Under the pieces are notes generated by a model. That model did not search any database, was not told the DNA's origin, and worked only from the letters and a program-made list of their open reading frames with translations. Shown here piece by piece: positions 22,770 through 35,300 of a stretch of DNA of 64,000 nt (within the stretch, counting starts at the first letter, position 1; each line of letters opens with the position of its first letter). The stretch comes from Cyclina sinensis (taxonomy: Eukaryota > Mollusca > Bivalvia > Venerida > Veneridae), in contig JAAONU010000001.1 in assembly GCA_012932295.1 (NCBI GenBank), forward strand, positions 59,307,693-59,371,692, in the 5' to 3' direction. A program made the translations under genes and the position numbers.

Positions 22770-25700
22770 ATGGAGAATTTTATCACTGCGGAAAAAGTTA
22801 GATGCGTTTTGACGTATGAAAAACTATTACCAGTCATGGAGCAGGCATTGTCACAATACTCTAGCAACTTTGTGGTACAACCTGTGAGATCTGTAGTGCC
22901 AGTTCAAAAAGAAGGAGGGTGAATAGTTTTGCATAACACTAGGTCATGACTCTGTACTAAATAAAGTAAATTTAAAAGTAAATTTATACAAGAATTTCCT
23001 TAGATCATTTACAGATAAAAATGCATACTTTGACAAGGTTTTCTTATGTTTGGCCAGACAAATTCTTTGTTAATCCAAGTTATGATTTTTAACACAGTGA
23101 AATGCATTTAATCAATTACTGCTATACAAAAAAAGCTCAGTATTTCTGAAAAGTTTTCTTCTTACAGATTTTAAACAAGAAAGCTGTTACACAACACTCA
23201 TACTAACCATTCACTTGACACTTTTCTCTGTACATTTTTGTGTTGGTTTCATGTGATTCAACAATATCCTGTCAGTCAAATACAAAATCAGGTTTCTGCT
23301 TCTAATACTTACTTTTTATTATGCAGTCTTAAGATATATTGATTTCACCTGCTATCTGTCTGTCTATTTCAGTTTAATTAATGTTGCTCCCAGTTGCCCG
23401 TTTGACCTATGCCCCCTGCAAATATATGTTATTTAATGTTGTGGGGGATACAGAAATGTTGTGCAAGATACAAAAAGCATTTGATTCCAGAGACACCCTT
23501 GGTCCTTTTTCATGCTCAATGTACAGCACTGATAAATGGAACCTTGGTCTAATGTCTCATCTGAAAGACAGTTGATAATGTTATTGGAGGCACAGGGGAT
23601 CGATATAGCGAACCCTTGGTTACCAGTCCAACCTGTTACCACTGATCCACTCCTATTTCATCTGCATCTACCAAGTGTGCCTTAATCTACCAAGTGTGCC
23701 TTAATTCATCTGACTGACATGTAGAGCTTTGACAAAAATTGTGCAGTCTTTCCTTTGATATTGCGGAATGTACATTTCAGAAACTGAGCTGACACTCCTT
23801 ACCTGAAAGGAATTATGATATACATGTACATGAAATTACATTATCTCCCAATCATAATATCAACACCATTGTACAAATGTAAAGTACCATTTTATTACTA
23901 TTAAGTTACAAAAGTTTCTGATATATTCAGGTACCAGCCTGTACCCTTGGACTATTGTATATGGAGGTTTTACAAAGTTGATCTCCTTTGGCAGCTGTAC
24001 TGAGAGTCTTGTACAATTTTTATATGTTCATAACTGAGTGGAGGCAATGCATGCACATAGTTGTTATGCAAAAGATAAATAATAGATAAGTATTCTGTAA
24101 GGGGATTTTTCACCCCAAGTTACAGACTATATGTGCAATAGGTATTTCATTGTTAGTCAGAAATATTCTGCGGTTTTAGTTTTCTAGGACTAATGCCATC
24201 ACTGTGTGAAGACAAAGACATTCTGGGAGTCAAGCTTGTAACTTTCTTTCCTCACAACATGGAAAGACATGGTGTACCTACACACAATGCAGTCATTGTC
24301 TTGTTTGAAACAAGGACAGGTATACCAAAAGCTGTAGGTTGACATAATTATCAAGTTCGATTTGAGTTTTTAAACTTATCACAAGTTACTTTATAGTCTA
24401 CTTTGTAGTTTTGTTTAGGGCAAATGGCATATTGCTTCTTCATTTTCATTGCCATATGTTAATCAACTGTCAACCTGTCTGGTAGAAAAAACTTTTCATT
24501 GACCCAATTAATTATCTTACAGCAAGACTTTAACAGTTTTTTGATTAATATTACACATTTTCATGAAACAAAAGGTAAGTTTAACCCAGCAGTATAATAG
24601 CATTTGTTTTGTAGATAATGGATGGAGAGGTGATTACTACAATGAGGACAGCAGCTGTATCAGCTGTAGCGACAAAGGTTCGTGCACATTTTTTGTATCA
24701 GCTGTAGCGACAAAGGTTCGTGCACATTTTTTGTATCAGCTGTAGCGACAAAGGTTCATGCACATTTTTTTCTAGCTTCTTAAGATAACATTCTTACACT
24801 TACCTGTGTTTGTATGAATTCATCCACTGACAGCTGTGTTAGGGAATCGATTCTCTGGTATAGTGGTCTAGGTTTTTCATACTGCTTTGCTCATGACCAC
24901 ATAGGCATCAGTTCAAATCCTATGTAAGGGTGGTGTTTTTATTCTTTAGTTTTTTTCTATTACAGACAGAAAGTTGTAAAGTTGTAAGAACACAACATAC
25001 AACAGTTGATATTTTATCATTTATAAGTTTTATATCTTATATTTGTTTACTTATATATGTATATGTGTAGCCCAGTATATTTATCAATTTTATGCTGTAA
25101 TATATATTAAGTCTTGCAGGTTGGTAGAACTGCCATTGTGTCTCTTTGTGTAAACCAAAACTGGTTTAATACCTTTAGCTTTTGTGTGTCATTGTTTACT
25201 GTCTGTGTGTTATCTGTCCACTTAACTGTAGTATATTTTATTCCGAGTTCAGGTATTGTCCTATTGTTCATTTAGTGTATGTGTGAGCGGAGTGAGAACT
25301 TTTCTATACCTGCTCAGTCCTATTCACTTGCATGCCCTTTCACCTCTGCATTACTTACTTCCCGCCATCCCACCTTTGTAACGCGCAGAACTATCAGGGA
25401 CATCAGTGTGAGAAGTTGGTCTCTCGACCACCTCTCTTGTACATTAAGTTGTACCTGTTGTTTTGGTACCTTACATTAATTTATTAATTAATGATACCAC
25501 TGACGATTCTGGTAAGATTCTGTTTTGTAATAACTTATCTAGAATCGTGCAATGTGATATTTGTATTTTAACAAGTGTGCGTATCCCATCTTTTGAAATG
25601 TTGTATTGTTTAGAATGTTGTATTTTTTTGTCTTATGAATGTGTTCTGTGTTGTTTCAGGCTCTTTCTTCTGTATACGTCCGTCAGTGTCCGTATGTTAA

Positions 25701-28700
25701 TAAACGTATTTAAATCTTCCACCATTGTCGTATTTATCCTATGCACTGGTTACATATGTAAGTTTGAAAGCTGCATTTTATCAGACTACTTTAGTCATGT
25801 ATTTTAAGAGATGTAAGAGTTGTCAAACAGTCTTTTTTATCTAATGATAAAATTCTAGCAGCTCATTGGTAGGTTTGGCTTGTGTTCAAGTTAAATTCTT
25901 GAGCATTTCACAAGAAAATGTATCGGTTTGTTTCTTGACATTTCTGGCTATATATTTAGGCCAACTTTTTCCAGAGATTTCAGAAACTTTTTTTTGTCAA
26001 CCTAATTACTTCTATTTTTTTTCGGTCATGTGAAGTAGATTTGGGTCGTCATCAGTATTTTCATATAAGTTCACAAATTTTATCAACACCAGTCATCACA
26101 AACTTGCAATTAATTATTCTTTTTCATTTTTCTTAACAGTATCTTGCTCCAGAGGGGTCCAGAAAACTTGCCATACTTGGTGCTGGAGTACAGGCAAGGT
26201 CACATTTCCATGCCTTGTCAAAAGTTATCAAGTTTGAAGAGGTAAAAATAGTAGATTAAGAAATGTTACAGCCACATAGGCCAGTCTAGATCAATTTTTC
26301 AGGCTTTGCAGATTCATTGTATACATTTTCTAACAGGGTAAGGATATGAAAATTTTAAGAAATCCAGACCTAGAGATTTGAAGTAATTACTTCTTGGTCA
26401 AGCTATAAAGCAAACAGGGCCCAGATATAGTTATCTGGACAAAAGAAAAAAAAAAATCAGCTTTATATCTATACAAGAAAAAAATGTGCCTCAGACAGTA
26501 TGTTACAGACGATGGTAAATTGACAGTCAGTTTATTCCAGAATGCATTGGGTGAATTAATGAGTGTTTAAATATTCATTCTCGTATACCAGCTACTTTAA
26601 AACCTCGAACGAATATGTATGTAAGCTGTCATTTAAATCATTTATATGTGTGGATGTAAAATGCAAGTCACTTTTGCATATATCAAATTTCAAATAAATA
26701 CCTCTGCATTAGTACCTGTCCCCTTTATTTCTTTCCAGAATGTATTCTCTTCAGAACTTGCATTGATTAACGTCAAATGAATATAGAGCATTTTATAGCT
26801 TTTGTATAAAATTTGATAATGTTGGAAACTATTTTTTAACAAGGTTGGAAACTATTTTTTTAAAAAGGTGTTTTGCTTTTGTGAACAACTGCATGTTTCT
26901 GTTGTGTTTTTGTTTTTTAATATTCTAGATGTTTGTTTGTTATTATTCTACAATTTTATTTCACTTCTCTTAAAAGGTGTCTGTATGGAGTAGAACCTTC
27001 ACCAGTGCTGAGAAGTGTGCAGCGGAAATAGGAGGCAGAGCATATCAAACAGCACAGGAAGCTGTCAAAGATGCAGATGTCATCGTCACAGTAACAGGGG
27101 CTACAACTCCAGTACTGGAAGCTGCTTGGGTGAAATCCGATGCACACATTAATGGTAGGTTTGATCTTTTAAAGTGTTGAAAAGGTATCAGAGTGAGATA
27201 TTTTTAATTGAGATGATTATAAAAAGAAACAAAACTTAAAGCCTGTTTGAACATACTGACTTAATTGATATTTACAATGGTGGCTGATTGGTAGTTTTTA
27301 CCATTAGAAACATATTGTTTAGTCATCTGAATCACATGAGTACTGGATACTTGACAAGAAAATGTAAGTTTAAACATTAAGGATTGTTTTGATGGCAAAA
27401 ATCTGTAAAATTCTATTTTAGAACTGTAAGTCCATGTTTGTATGATTTTGGCAAGGATACTGCATACAGATGAATTCAGAGTTTACACTTGTATCAATAG
27501 TTAAATTGATTAAATATTTTCTACATGCTGCAACAAAAGTACACAGTCTATGAACTGCAAGAGGAGTAACTCTGTAATCAAAGATCATGACCGAGGTTTA
27601 TTACTTTTCATGAAGTTGAAGGAAAATCATATGACAGTGTGATATTGTAGAAGAATTTTATGTTATGTAGAAAAGTTTATAATTTGTTTGGTTTTTTTTG
27701 GTCAAGAATAGAAAACAACATTGTTACAAGACTGAAATAATGGCTTATTATGCAGAGAACTGTTTCAGCTGTGGGATCATGTAGGCCAGACTGGTCAGAG
27801 ATCGCCCCTGATTTAATGAGGTCATCAGTTTTGTATGTAGACAGCAGACAGGGTGCATTGGCAGAAAGTGGTGATGTCATCCTATCAAAGGTTTGAAACT
27901 GTTGGGTGTTTTAGAAGATAAAATTTTCATGGTTATAAAACCTTTTGAGATAAAATTCTGCCTGTCTCACTTATTTACATTTGTACAGTCTACTGTTTAA
28001 CAGTACAGCAAATGTATACAGAATAGATGAAAGTCTAGGATTTGAAAGTTAATATAAGTAGTAGATGTTGTCCCACAATCCCCACTTAGCTTCTCTGTAA
28101 CAGGGACATGTGGATTTTATAGAGCAAAAAAAAAACAAGATAACATGTATTGTAAACTTTTTTGAAACAGTCATAGTATAAATGATCTGTGACATCTTGA
28201 TAAAAAATTGGCTTTCTGTCATATAATGTATCTAAATAGAAGTTATCATTTTAAGCAACATACATGTATTTGTTAGCAGTTGCCAGTTTGTTTTTTTTGA
28301 CAGGCAGAGATATATGCTGAGGTTGGAGAGATGATTTTAGGTCAAAAAGAGGCACAAAAGAATAAACTTACAGTTTTCAAATCACTTGGTAGGTCATGTC
28401 AAAAATTAATTCACATTAAATCAGAGCTCTACTTTTTTTTTTATAGAAAACTGACAAAAGTCATAAATACTTGCCAAACATTTAAATACATGTACTTGCG
28501 TTAAATTTCAGTTATAAAACTTGGTGATGTAATGTACATGTTATTTTAAACTGATTGTACAGACAAGTTCTTGTAATTAATTATACCCCCAGACAGAATA
28601 TCTAGGGGCTATATTGGATTCACATGCTTTGGTCGTTCAGTCAGTCTGTCGGTTCAGTCATCTGTAGACAAAACTTGTTCTTCTGATGATTTTTCACTGA

Positions 28701-31678
28701 GTTATTGCCCTTTAATTCATTCTTTTTCACATTAATTTGTCTGGACTGTTTCTTATCAAATGTTATTTAAATTTAAATAATATTTTGCAAGAACCATAAG
28801 TACCACGCCTTCCTGTGCATGTTGTTGCCACATTCCACTGCCATGAATTTTTGAGTGAGTTATGGCCCTTTGATTTTTTTTTACGTATAAATTTGTCCAG
28901 ACTTTCTCAGCTACTATTTGTCAGATTTTAATAAATACCAAGCCTAGTAGTGCATGCCAGTGTTGTATTCCAAGTAAAAAAAAAATTAAAATGGTTAATT
29001 GTAATGGTTGTATAAATATTAGAATGTCAGGGATAGATCAGTCAGTTGAGTGTAGGACTAAAAAAGTCTGGCAAGAGCTGGATGTCATGTGTTCAAGTTC
29101 CTGGTAAGGCAAAATTTCTCAGTGGTTATTTAATTGAGGAAATTGGATTTGAATTCAGTTCACTTTACATGTCTTGGACATGTAGGAAAGTTTCAAATTT
29201 CTTATAAAGTAACCCAGAAATGCTAGTTGATAAACTTACCGGCCTTCGGTTAAATTATAGTATAGCATATATAATAAAAGCTAGAAATGGGCTTAAAATC
29301 ACTAGCAAACAAACAAGCAACATATTTGAATGTCCATTTATTCAACAAATTCCAGTGATTTATATCTCAACTTAGAGTCAAAGAACCCAGTCTCTGTTTT
29401 GTTTCATAAGGTTGTAAATGTATTTTGTTATGGTCTTCTGCACCAAGTTAATTTTTACAACATTAATGGTAATTTTTGGAGCAAATGCTGCTACCTCAAA
29501 TTAATGAGATTACTATGTCAAGACAGTATCTTGGGGTATTCATCACCTTTAGCTCTTGTATTAATTCTGTTGACCATCTTAGCTTAGTTGTTTGTGTTCA
29601 CCTTCAGTTCGGAAGGTCCCCGTTTCTAGTCATAAATTGAGCACAGGGCACAGGGCAAAAAAATCTCAATAACAAACCTGAGTTTGCCCAGCTTTTAATG
29701 GGTACCAGTTGTGAATTGGTACCAATGCTAGCTGTGAATGGGTACCAGTTGTGAATGGGTATAAGTACCAGCTGTGAGTGGGTTTAAGTACCAGCTGTGA
29801 ATTGGTACCAATGCTAGCTGTGAATGGGTACCAGTTTAGAATTGGTACCAATGCCAGCTGTGAATGGGTACAAGTTCCAGCTGTGAATGGGTACAAGTAC
29901 CAGCTGTGAATTGGTACCAATGTCAGCTGTGAATGGGTATCAGTACCAACTGTGAATGAGTGTCAGTTTTAATTGTGAATGACTGTCAGTAATGAATGTT
30001 TCTGGTTCATATCTAGTTATTGTTTTCACCTTAGATGGTGTCATGAGTGTTATTTAAATAAGGTTGAATAGTTTTCATTCCAGTCAAGCTCAAATAAAAT
30101 CGAAATACACATGATGCTTCCAAAATATTCTTTAAATGGTGACTAAAGTAGCTGTAAGATTTGAAAAGCTTGACTCTTGTCATATTTTACAGTTTATTAC
30201 TGTGTTTTATTTGTATTTTCAAACATACACAGTGTATTTAGATAAGTTCAAATTTATACATACCGGTACTAAGACGAATTTCTATTAATACATTTATAAT
30301 AAGTTTAAACATACTTCTGTTACATTGAGTGTACCGAAAAGTTCCTGTAACATATTGAGTATGTGGGCCTCAGTAGCATGGTGATGTGTGTACCTTCAGT
30401 TCAGAAAATCACAGATTAAATTCCTAACTAGAGCACAGGATGTGTCCTTTGACAAACCAGCTATAAACAGGTACCACTACCTGCTGTGAACAGGTACCAG
30501 TACCAGCTGTGAATGGTACCCATACACGCTGTGAACAGGTACCAGTACCAGCTGTGAATGGTACCCATACATGCTGTGAACAGGTACCAGTACCAGCTGT
30601 GAATGGTTCCCATACAAACTGTGAATAGAGACTAGTACCAGCTGTGAATGGTACCCATACAAGCTGTGAATAGGTACCAGTACCAGCTGTGAATGGTACC
30701 CATACAAGCAGTGAATAGATACCAGTACCAGCTGTGAATGGTACCCTTACAAGCTGTGAATAGATACCAGTACCAGATGTGAATGGTACCCATACAACCT
30801 GTGAATAGTTACCAGTACCAGCTGTGAATGGTACCCATACAAGCTGTGAATAGAGACCAGTATCAGCAATGAATGTTACTGGCTGTTCTCTCAAGTGATT
30901 GATTTCATCTTGGGTAATGTCTTGAGTTATTCAAATAAGCTTGAATAGCTTTCATTCCAGTCAAAGTGAAGTATAATTGTACAAGTATATTCTTTCTACA
31001 CTTTCTGTAAATGGTGACCAAAGTAGATATCAGGCAGAAAAAAAATCTACAAATGGAATTCAGAAGTTTATAGATTTATCTTTTATTAAGGTCAGACATA
31101 AATAATGTTAGATTTGGCTGTTTATCACAATTCATAAAAAAATGCAATACTATATCTTGCTTAAATTTGATTTTCTATGCAAAAAGAACTCTAGTTTTCT
31201 CAGCTTAAGCATGACGTCATTCTAGCCATTAACCAATCAGGTATCAGTAATTAACTAATTTAAGCATTCAGTTGTCGGTCGTTACTTGGACTTTATCATT
31301 GGAGCCTATGTGACTTTATAGTCATTTGTTATAAAACCTAACAACTTTAATTAATTAGAATTGTTAAAAATGCACTTATTAGCTGTAGGTCTCGGAAATT
31401 AAGACAGTTGCTTATGTTAAATGTTCTAGTTTTTGTAATTTTTAATCTTGAAGTTACATATATGTCAACGATAAAAAATCCGAGTTACACCCAAGTACCG
31501 ATATACTACCTTTAAAAAGTACCCTGGATGTGTAAAGCCGAGAATAGATTCAAGGTAGTTTAATGTTGAGAATATACTCATTAATACATGTATTTCATAT
31601 TCTCATTGAATAGGAATGGCAATTGAAGACACAATGTCGGGTCAACTTGTGTTGGATCTTCTTGATGAGAACAATTAA
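22770..31678 (+). CDS. CRYM: Mu-crystallin / ketimine reductase, complete eight-exon gene
   Basis: Coding exons: 22770-22918, 24180-24333, 24615-24677, 26140-26241, 26977-27154, 27769-27890, 28304-28388 and 31614-31678. Together they give 918 nt, 305 aa plus stop, against about 314 aa in mammals. All junctions are GT-AG and phases agree throughout. The protein belongs to the ornithine cyclodeaminase/mu-crystallin family, an NAD(P)H-dependent cytosolic enzyme that reduces cyclic ketimines and in vertebrates binds thyroid hormone. Visible landmarks: VQPVRSVVPV (exon 1), GVKLVTF with Lys68, IMDGEVIT..MRTAAVSAVATK with Arg112, the Rossmann motif GAGVQA at 136-141, DADVIVTVT, CRPDW with Asp223, and the LAESGDVILSKAEIYAE region. 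Exon 2's donor (GTAGGT at 24334) was chosen over an earlier GT because it restores the PKAIMDG match. Neighbours are unrelated by function. Confidence 0.95.
22919..24179 (+). other. CRYM intron 1
   Basis: AT-rich intron. Around 23,390-23,660 is a decayed repeat; its reverse strand carries tRNA-like A- and B-box sequence (ggatcagtggtaacagg, gggttcg), suggesting a reverse-oriented SINE head. A 22-bp direct duplication (ctaccaagtgtgccttaat) lies at about 23,670-23,705. Confidence 0.45.
24658..24771 (+). repeat. 38-bp triplication covering the CRYM exon 3 splice donor
   Basis: Three consecutive copies start at 24,658, 24,696 and 24,734. Each contains tatcagctgtagcgacaaag, the 3' end of exon 3, then gttc[g/a]tgcacattttttg. 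The first two are identical and the third has one change in the donor region (gttcat). Every copy therefore holds a potential exon end and GT. Confidence 0.9.
24845..24935 (+). repeat. tRNA-like SINE head fragment
   Basis: An A-box-like 'ctggtatagtggtctagg' and a B-box-like 'cagttcaaatcc' occur with tRNA-like spacing. The opening 'gggaatcgattct' is shared with 51,417-51,500, so both may belong to one family. Body not resolved. Confidence 0.4.
24936..26139 (+). other. CRYM intron 3 remainder
   Basis: AT-rich intron sequence with short open frames around 25,279-25,807 on the plus strand that lack homology or splice support. Nothing else seen. Confidence 0.45.
26242..26976 (+). other. CRYM intron 4
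   Basis: AT-rich intron with a small local duplication at about 26,818-26,868 ('gttggaaactattttttaa' twice). No other feature. Confidence 0.5.
28560..28985. repeat. Dispersed repeat in CRYM intron 7
   Basis: It begins 'ttatacccccagacagaata' and includes 'cagtcagtctgtcggttcag' and two 'gagttatggccctttgattt' type segments. This style is common in bivalve dispersed repeats. Non-coding. Confidence 0.4.
29035..29125 (+). repeat. tRNA-like SINE head fragment
   Basis: 'gatagatcagtcagttgag' resembles an A-box and 'gtgttcaagttcc' a B-box. A short 'aaggcaaaatttctc' follows, as also seen after the tRNA part of the SINE at 51,066-51,357. Confidence 0.4.
29590..30170. repeat. Minisatellite-bearing element, copy 1 (CRYM intron 7)
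   Basis: The flanks 'gtgttcaccttcagttcgga' and 'gttttcattccagtcaagct' are shared with copy 2 at 30,370-31,050. The centre (about 29,690-29,985) is an irregular array of 'agctgtgaatgggtaccagt' units. Open frames on the minus strand follow from the array. Confidence 0.7.
30370..31050. repeat. Minisatellite-bearing element, copy 2 (CRYM intron 7)
   Basis: The same flanks as copy 1 enclose a regular array (about 30,463-30,865) with a 45-bp period: 'agctgtgaatggtacccata' then 'caagctgtgaataggtacca'. About nine units. Because 45 is a multiple of three, minus-strand frames stay open as 15-residue repeats; this is not taken as coding. Confidence 0.75.
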
Positions 31679-31937
31679 ACAACAATAATACCTGTATAGA
31701 TAACTGTAAACAGAGTGAATTATCTAGGTTGTTACTAACCAGTACATAGACTGAGTGAACAGTTTATCAAAAGTTTGTTTCTTACATGTGTTATAGAGCA
31801 CACCTAATGAGAATAGGTTTGGTCAGGATTAGTCTAAAAGTTTCGCTTTAATGCAAAAGTGAGTTAGTATTTCTAAAGTACACAACTGAAGTTTTTTTCA
31901 AGGTCTTTTTTTATCACAAATAATGGTGCAGCAGTAA

Positions 31938-32397
31938 TGTCAACTATCAAATGGTCAGAGGAGATATTTACAGTAGTGTCAACTATCAAATGGTCAGAGG
32001 AGATATTTGCAGTAGTGTCAACTATCAAATGGTCAGAGGAGATATTTGCAGTAGTGTCAACTATCAAATGGTCAGAGGAGATATTTGCAGTAGTGTCAAC
32101 TATCAAATGGTCAGAGGAGATATTTGCAGTAGTGTCAACTATCAAATGGTCAGAGGAGATATTTGCAGTAGTGTCAACTATCAAATGGTCAGAGGAGATA
32201 TTTACAGTAGTGTCAACTATCAAATGGTCAGAGGAGATATTTGCAGAAGTGTCAACTATCAAATGGTCAGAGGAGATATTTGCAGTAGTGTCAACTATCA
32301 AATGGTCAGAGGAGATATTTGCAGTAGTGTCAACTATCAAATGGTCAGAGGAGATATTTGCAGTAGTGTCAACTATCAAATGGTCAGAGGAGATATT
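31938..32397. repeat. 39-bp minisatellite, 12 units, 260 bp past the CRYM stop
   Basis: Eleven full units and one partial unit of 'tgtcaactatcaaatggtca' followed by 'gaggagatatttgcagtag' are nearly identical; only ttacag and gcagaag variants were seen. The period is divisible by three, so frames stay open on both strands. It probably lies in the CRYM 3' UTR or just beyond. Candidate poly-A signals (aataaa) follow at about 33,138 and 33,451. Confidence 0.95.
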
Positions 32398-32399
32398 TT

Positions 32400-35300
32400 G
32401 TCATGCCGGTCTCTGAAATAATTTGCATGTGATCTCTGCAAACTGGGCTAGCAACACAATTGTTTAATACCAAGTGGTTTTTTGTACCTATATCTACCTT
32501 CATCTTACAGTATGATCACTAAACTTGACACAAAATTCACTTGGTGTGCACTGGCGTTAAACATGAAATGCACTAGCTTTGAACATGGAGTGTGGTAACT
32601 TTATTCATAGAGTATACTAGCCTGAAACATAGAGGGCACTTCCTGTAAACAAGCAGTTTACTAGCTTTAAGAGTGCACTAGCTTACAGATAAATCTTTTT
32701 GTTTACAGTATGAAAATCTGATATTTTGTCACTGTCATCAGTTTTAACTTCAAATGGAAAATAATCAGTTTTCTGCATGTCATAAATTGTTATACGGTAA
32801 TAATGCACCTTGAAAAAGAGTCACTTTATTCATTGAATTTAATTTCATTTTACAGCCTGTACAATACTCAATTTTTAGAATTTTTACTGTTATTTTATTC
32901 ACTCATATTATGCAATGTATATTGTTTAATCAGTGTGTCATAGATGTAACAGTGAGTTAATAACAAGCGAAATGAGTCGGTGACTCAGTGTTGTTTTCTG
33001 AAGGTGTAACAGAAGTTTAAATTTTTGTTTTTACAGGATATAAATCCATTCTCTCTTAAATGAGAGAAATTTATACAGTTTACAACATTATTGCTGAAAC
33101 TGTTTCATACTATACTGAAATTTCTGTCATTATACCAATAAAATTGCAAGGGTTGTGTACATCTTGCCATTTAGTGCCAGTGTTAGGCTACTGACTTTGC
33201 CTAAAGACACATAATATATTATAGTGAATATTTTGTCTGCAAGGGTTTCCACCCCATGGAGGAATTCAGTATCCACTAATTATCTTCAGCACTGTTGATA
33301 GGTGCAGATGAGGTCTTCATACTTGATTCACATTTACAGACAGACATGTGCTGTCTTTATACAGACTGAATGGCTATCAAATTTCAGCTTTTATTTGAAA
33401 GTTCTCATACATAGTAATAAGTAAGCAAAGTGAAAAGCATTTATGGGTATGTAATAAATAAACTGGTATGAATGTACTTAAAGTGATAATCAACTATAAA
33501 ATCAAATTTTCTATAATTTAATCCCATTCTGAACTTGAACTATATTTCTAAACATCTGAAAGACCAAGAAAAAACACCACAAAGGAATATATTTAGTTAT
33601 CTCCCTTGTTCATTTTATCACAATTCTGTTTCTCTGAAATAATTGATTAACTTGAGAGACACTTAAGCTGTCTTAATTCTAGAATTTTGTCTTCATGACA
33701 TTAATCAAAACAATGTTCACTTCTACAATTTACCTCTATTTCCTTCAGGAAATATCAAGTAATTGTATAACCATGTCATATCCAGTCACCTAAAAAAATC
33801 ACGGATCTATTTTCCTGTAAATAATAAAAACAAAAATATTGCACAGTAACACATTTCTTCCTTCTTCTACTCCCCATACTTGACCACAATAGTGTACTGT
33901 AATTACTCTATGTAAAAGGAGAAGAAACCTTTAGGTAGCTTTTTTGGCCTCTGTAAAAACAATCCTACCGGTAATTGAAAAATAATTTTAGCTAAAAAGC
34001 TAGATTCGCTAAGGACCAAAGTCATTTTCAAGTTTTAAGATTAGTTAGTGTATGCTGGAAGTGTTCTAAAAATCTCCTAACAGATGTTCATCTTGAAAAT
34101 AAAATAAATAAATACATGTGTACATGGAGTAGGTACAGTACAAAATTCAAACCAAACACTGTAACACTTCCTTTCATAACAATTACAAACATTAGTTCAT
34201 GATTTGCTTTCTCTTTCACAAAAAGTTGCAATTTAAACATAATTTCTGTCTTTACTGGCATAGTTACATTCAATGAAATGACTTCTTTTTCTCTTTTTTT
34301 TAGATTCAAACTAGAGTAACCAATAGACTGGCATTACTATCACTATTTTAGCACAGCAACTTTGTGTCTTTGCTGTTTTTCCTTTTTAAGTTGGTATTTC
34401 ATTGTATTGCCTAAATCTTTCCTTTTTTCCAGTCATATGTTTTTTTGTCAGTTTTAACTCTCCTCCTCTTAGTTCAGAACTTCCTCATGGCCAGTTAAGT
34501 CTTATGGCCACATTCCCGGGAACCATTACTGATATGGTTCCTTGCACAGTATTTCTGTATGCTATGGTTCCCTATTACTTACTCATTCCAGCCATCTGAA
34601 GCTTGGTTCCAATCACTCTCCTCATTCCAGCCATCTTAAGTTTGGTACCAATCCTGACTAGTTCTCAGCTTGTTCCTTCACTTTCAGGCAGTTCTTGGCT
34701 GTGTCCTGGCTCTTGACTTTGTGTCAGTCTATGAGTAACTGAAAATGAATTCAAGACCTGTTTTAATGCATCAGTATTTTCTTTTAGTGAATCTTTTTTC
34801 TCTTTATTTCAACAGTCCATTTTACTTCTTTGACCATGCAAGAAAGCAATTTCATGTTAACCACATGAACATAACTATACCATATCAATTTTTTTTTTTT
34901 TAATTTACCTAGTTCAAAAACATTATTAGTAAAAATCAAATATGATTATTTTCAACCCTTAATTTTTTTTCAGTCTATTAAATGGTGTGCTACGTTAGCC
35001 AGAAATGAAATAATTTACTTCCTCGTCATGGCAACACACAGCACACTTCTAGGTGTTTACCCTGAATGCATATCAAGGGGTGAATTTGAAAAATTTTTAA
35101 GTGCTATAAATATAAAGCTTCAAATAGCATTTCACCAATTCACTCCTCGATTTGGAAGTTAGTATAAAATATTCAACCTTAGGAGCATTGGACATACTCC
35201 TGTACTGTGTTGACAACCAGCACAGTAACAGTTCTAATGCACAAATCTATTAGCAAGCATTCTTGATCTGCAGCAAAAAAAAAATAATTCAAAAGCCTGC

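Noticed and set aside
24320..24333. Earlier GT (24320) as the CRYM exon 2 donor
   Set aside because: It would end the exon in phase 1 and disrupt the frame into exon 3; the GTAGGT at 24334 restores phase 0 and the conserved PKAIMDG stretch.
29666..30894. Minus-strand frames with 15-residue Val/Pro/Thr-rich repeats
   Set aside because: By-product of the 45-bp intronic minisatellite inside CRYM intron 7; no homology or splice sites.
31873..32421. Overlapping open frames of 156-168 codons on both strands with 13-residue repeats
   Set aside because: They are caused by a 39-bp tandem repeat whose length is divisible by three; several frames are open at once and there is no splice or start context.
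34660..34745. Minus-strand segment with CAG acceptor and 23 open codons ending in TGA
   Set aside because: Length is within chance and its phase does not fit either end of the large gene or the 46-nt candidate exon.
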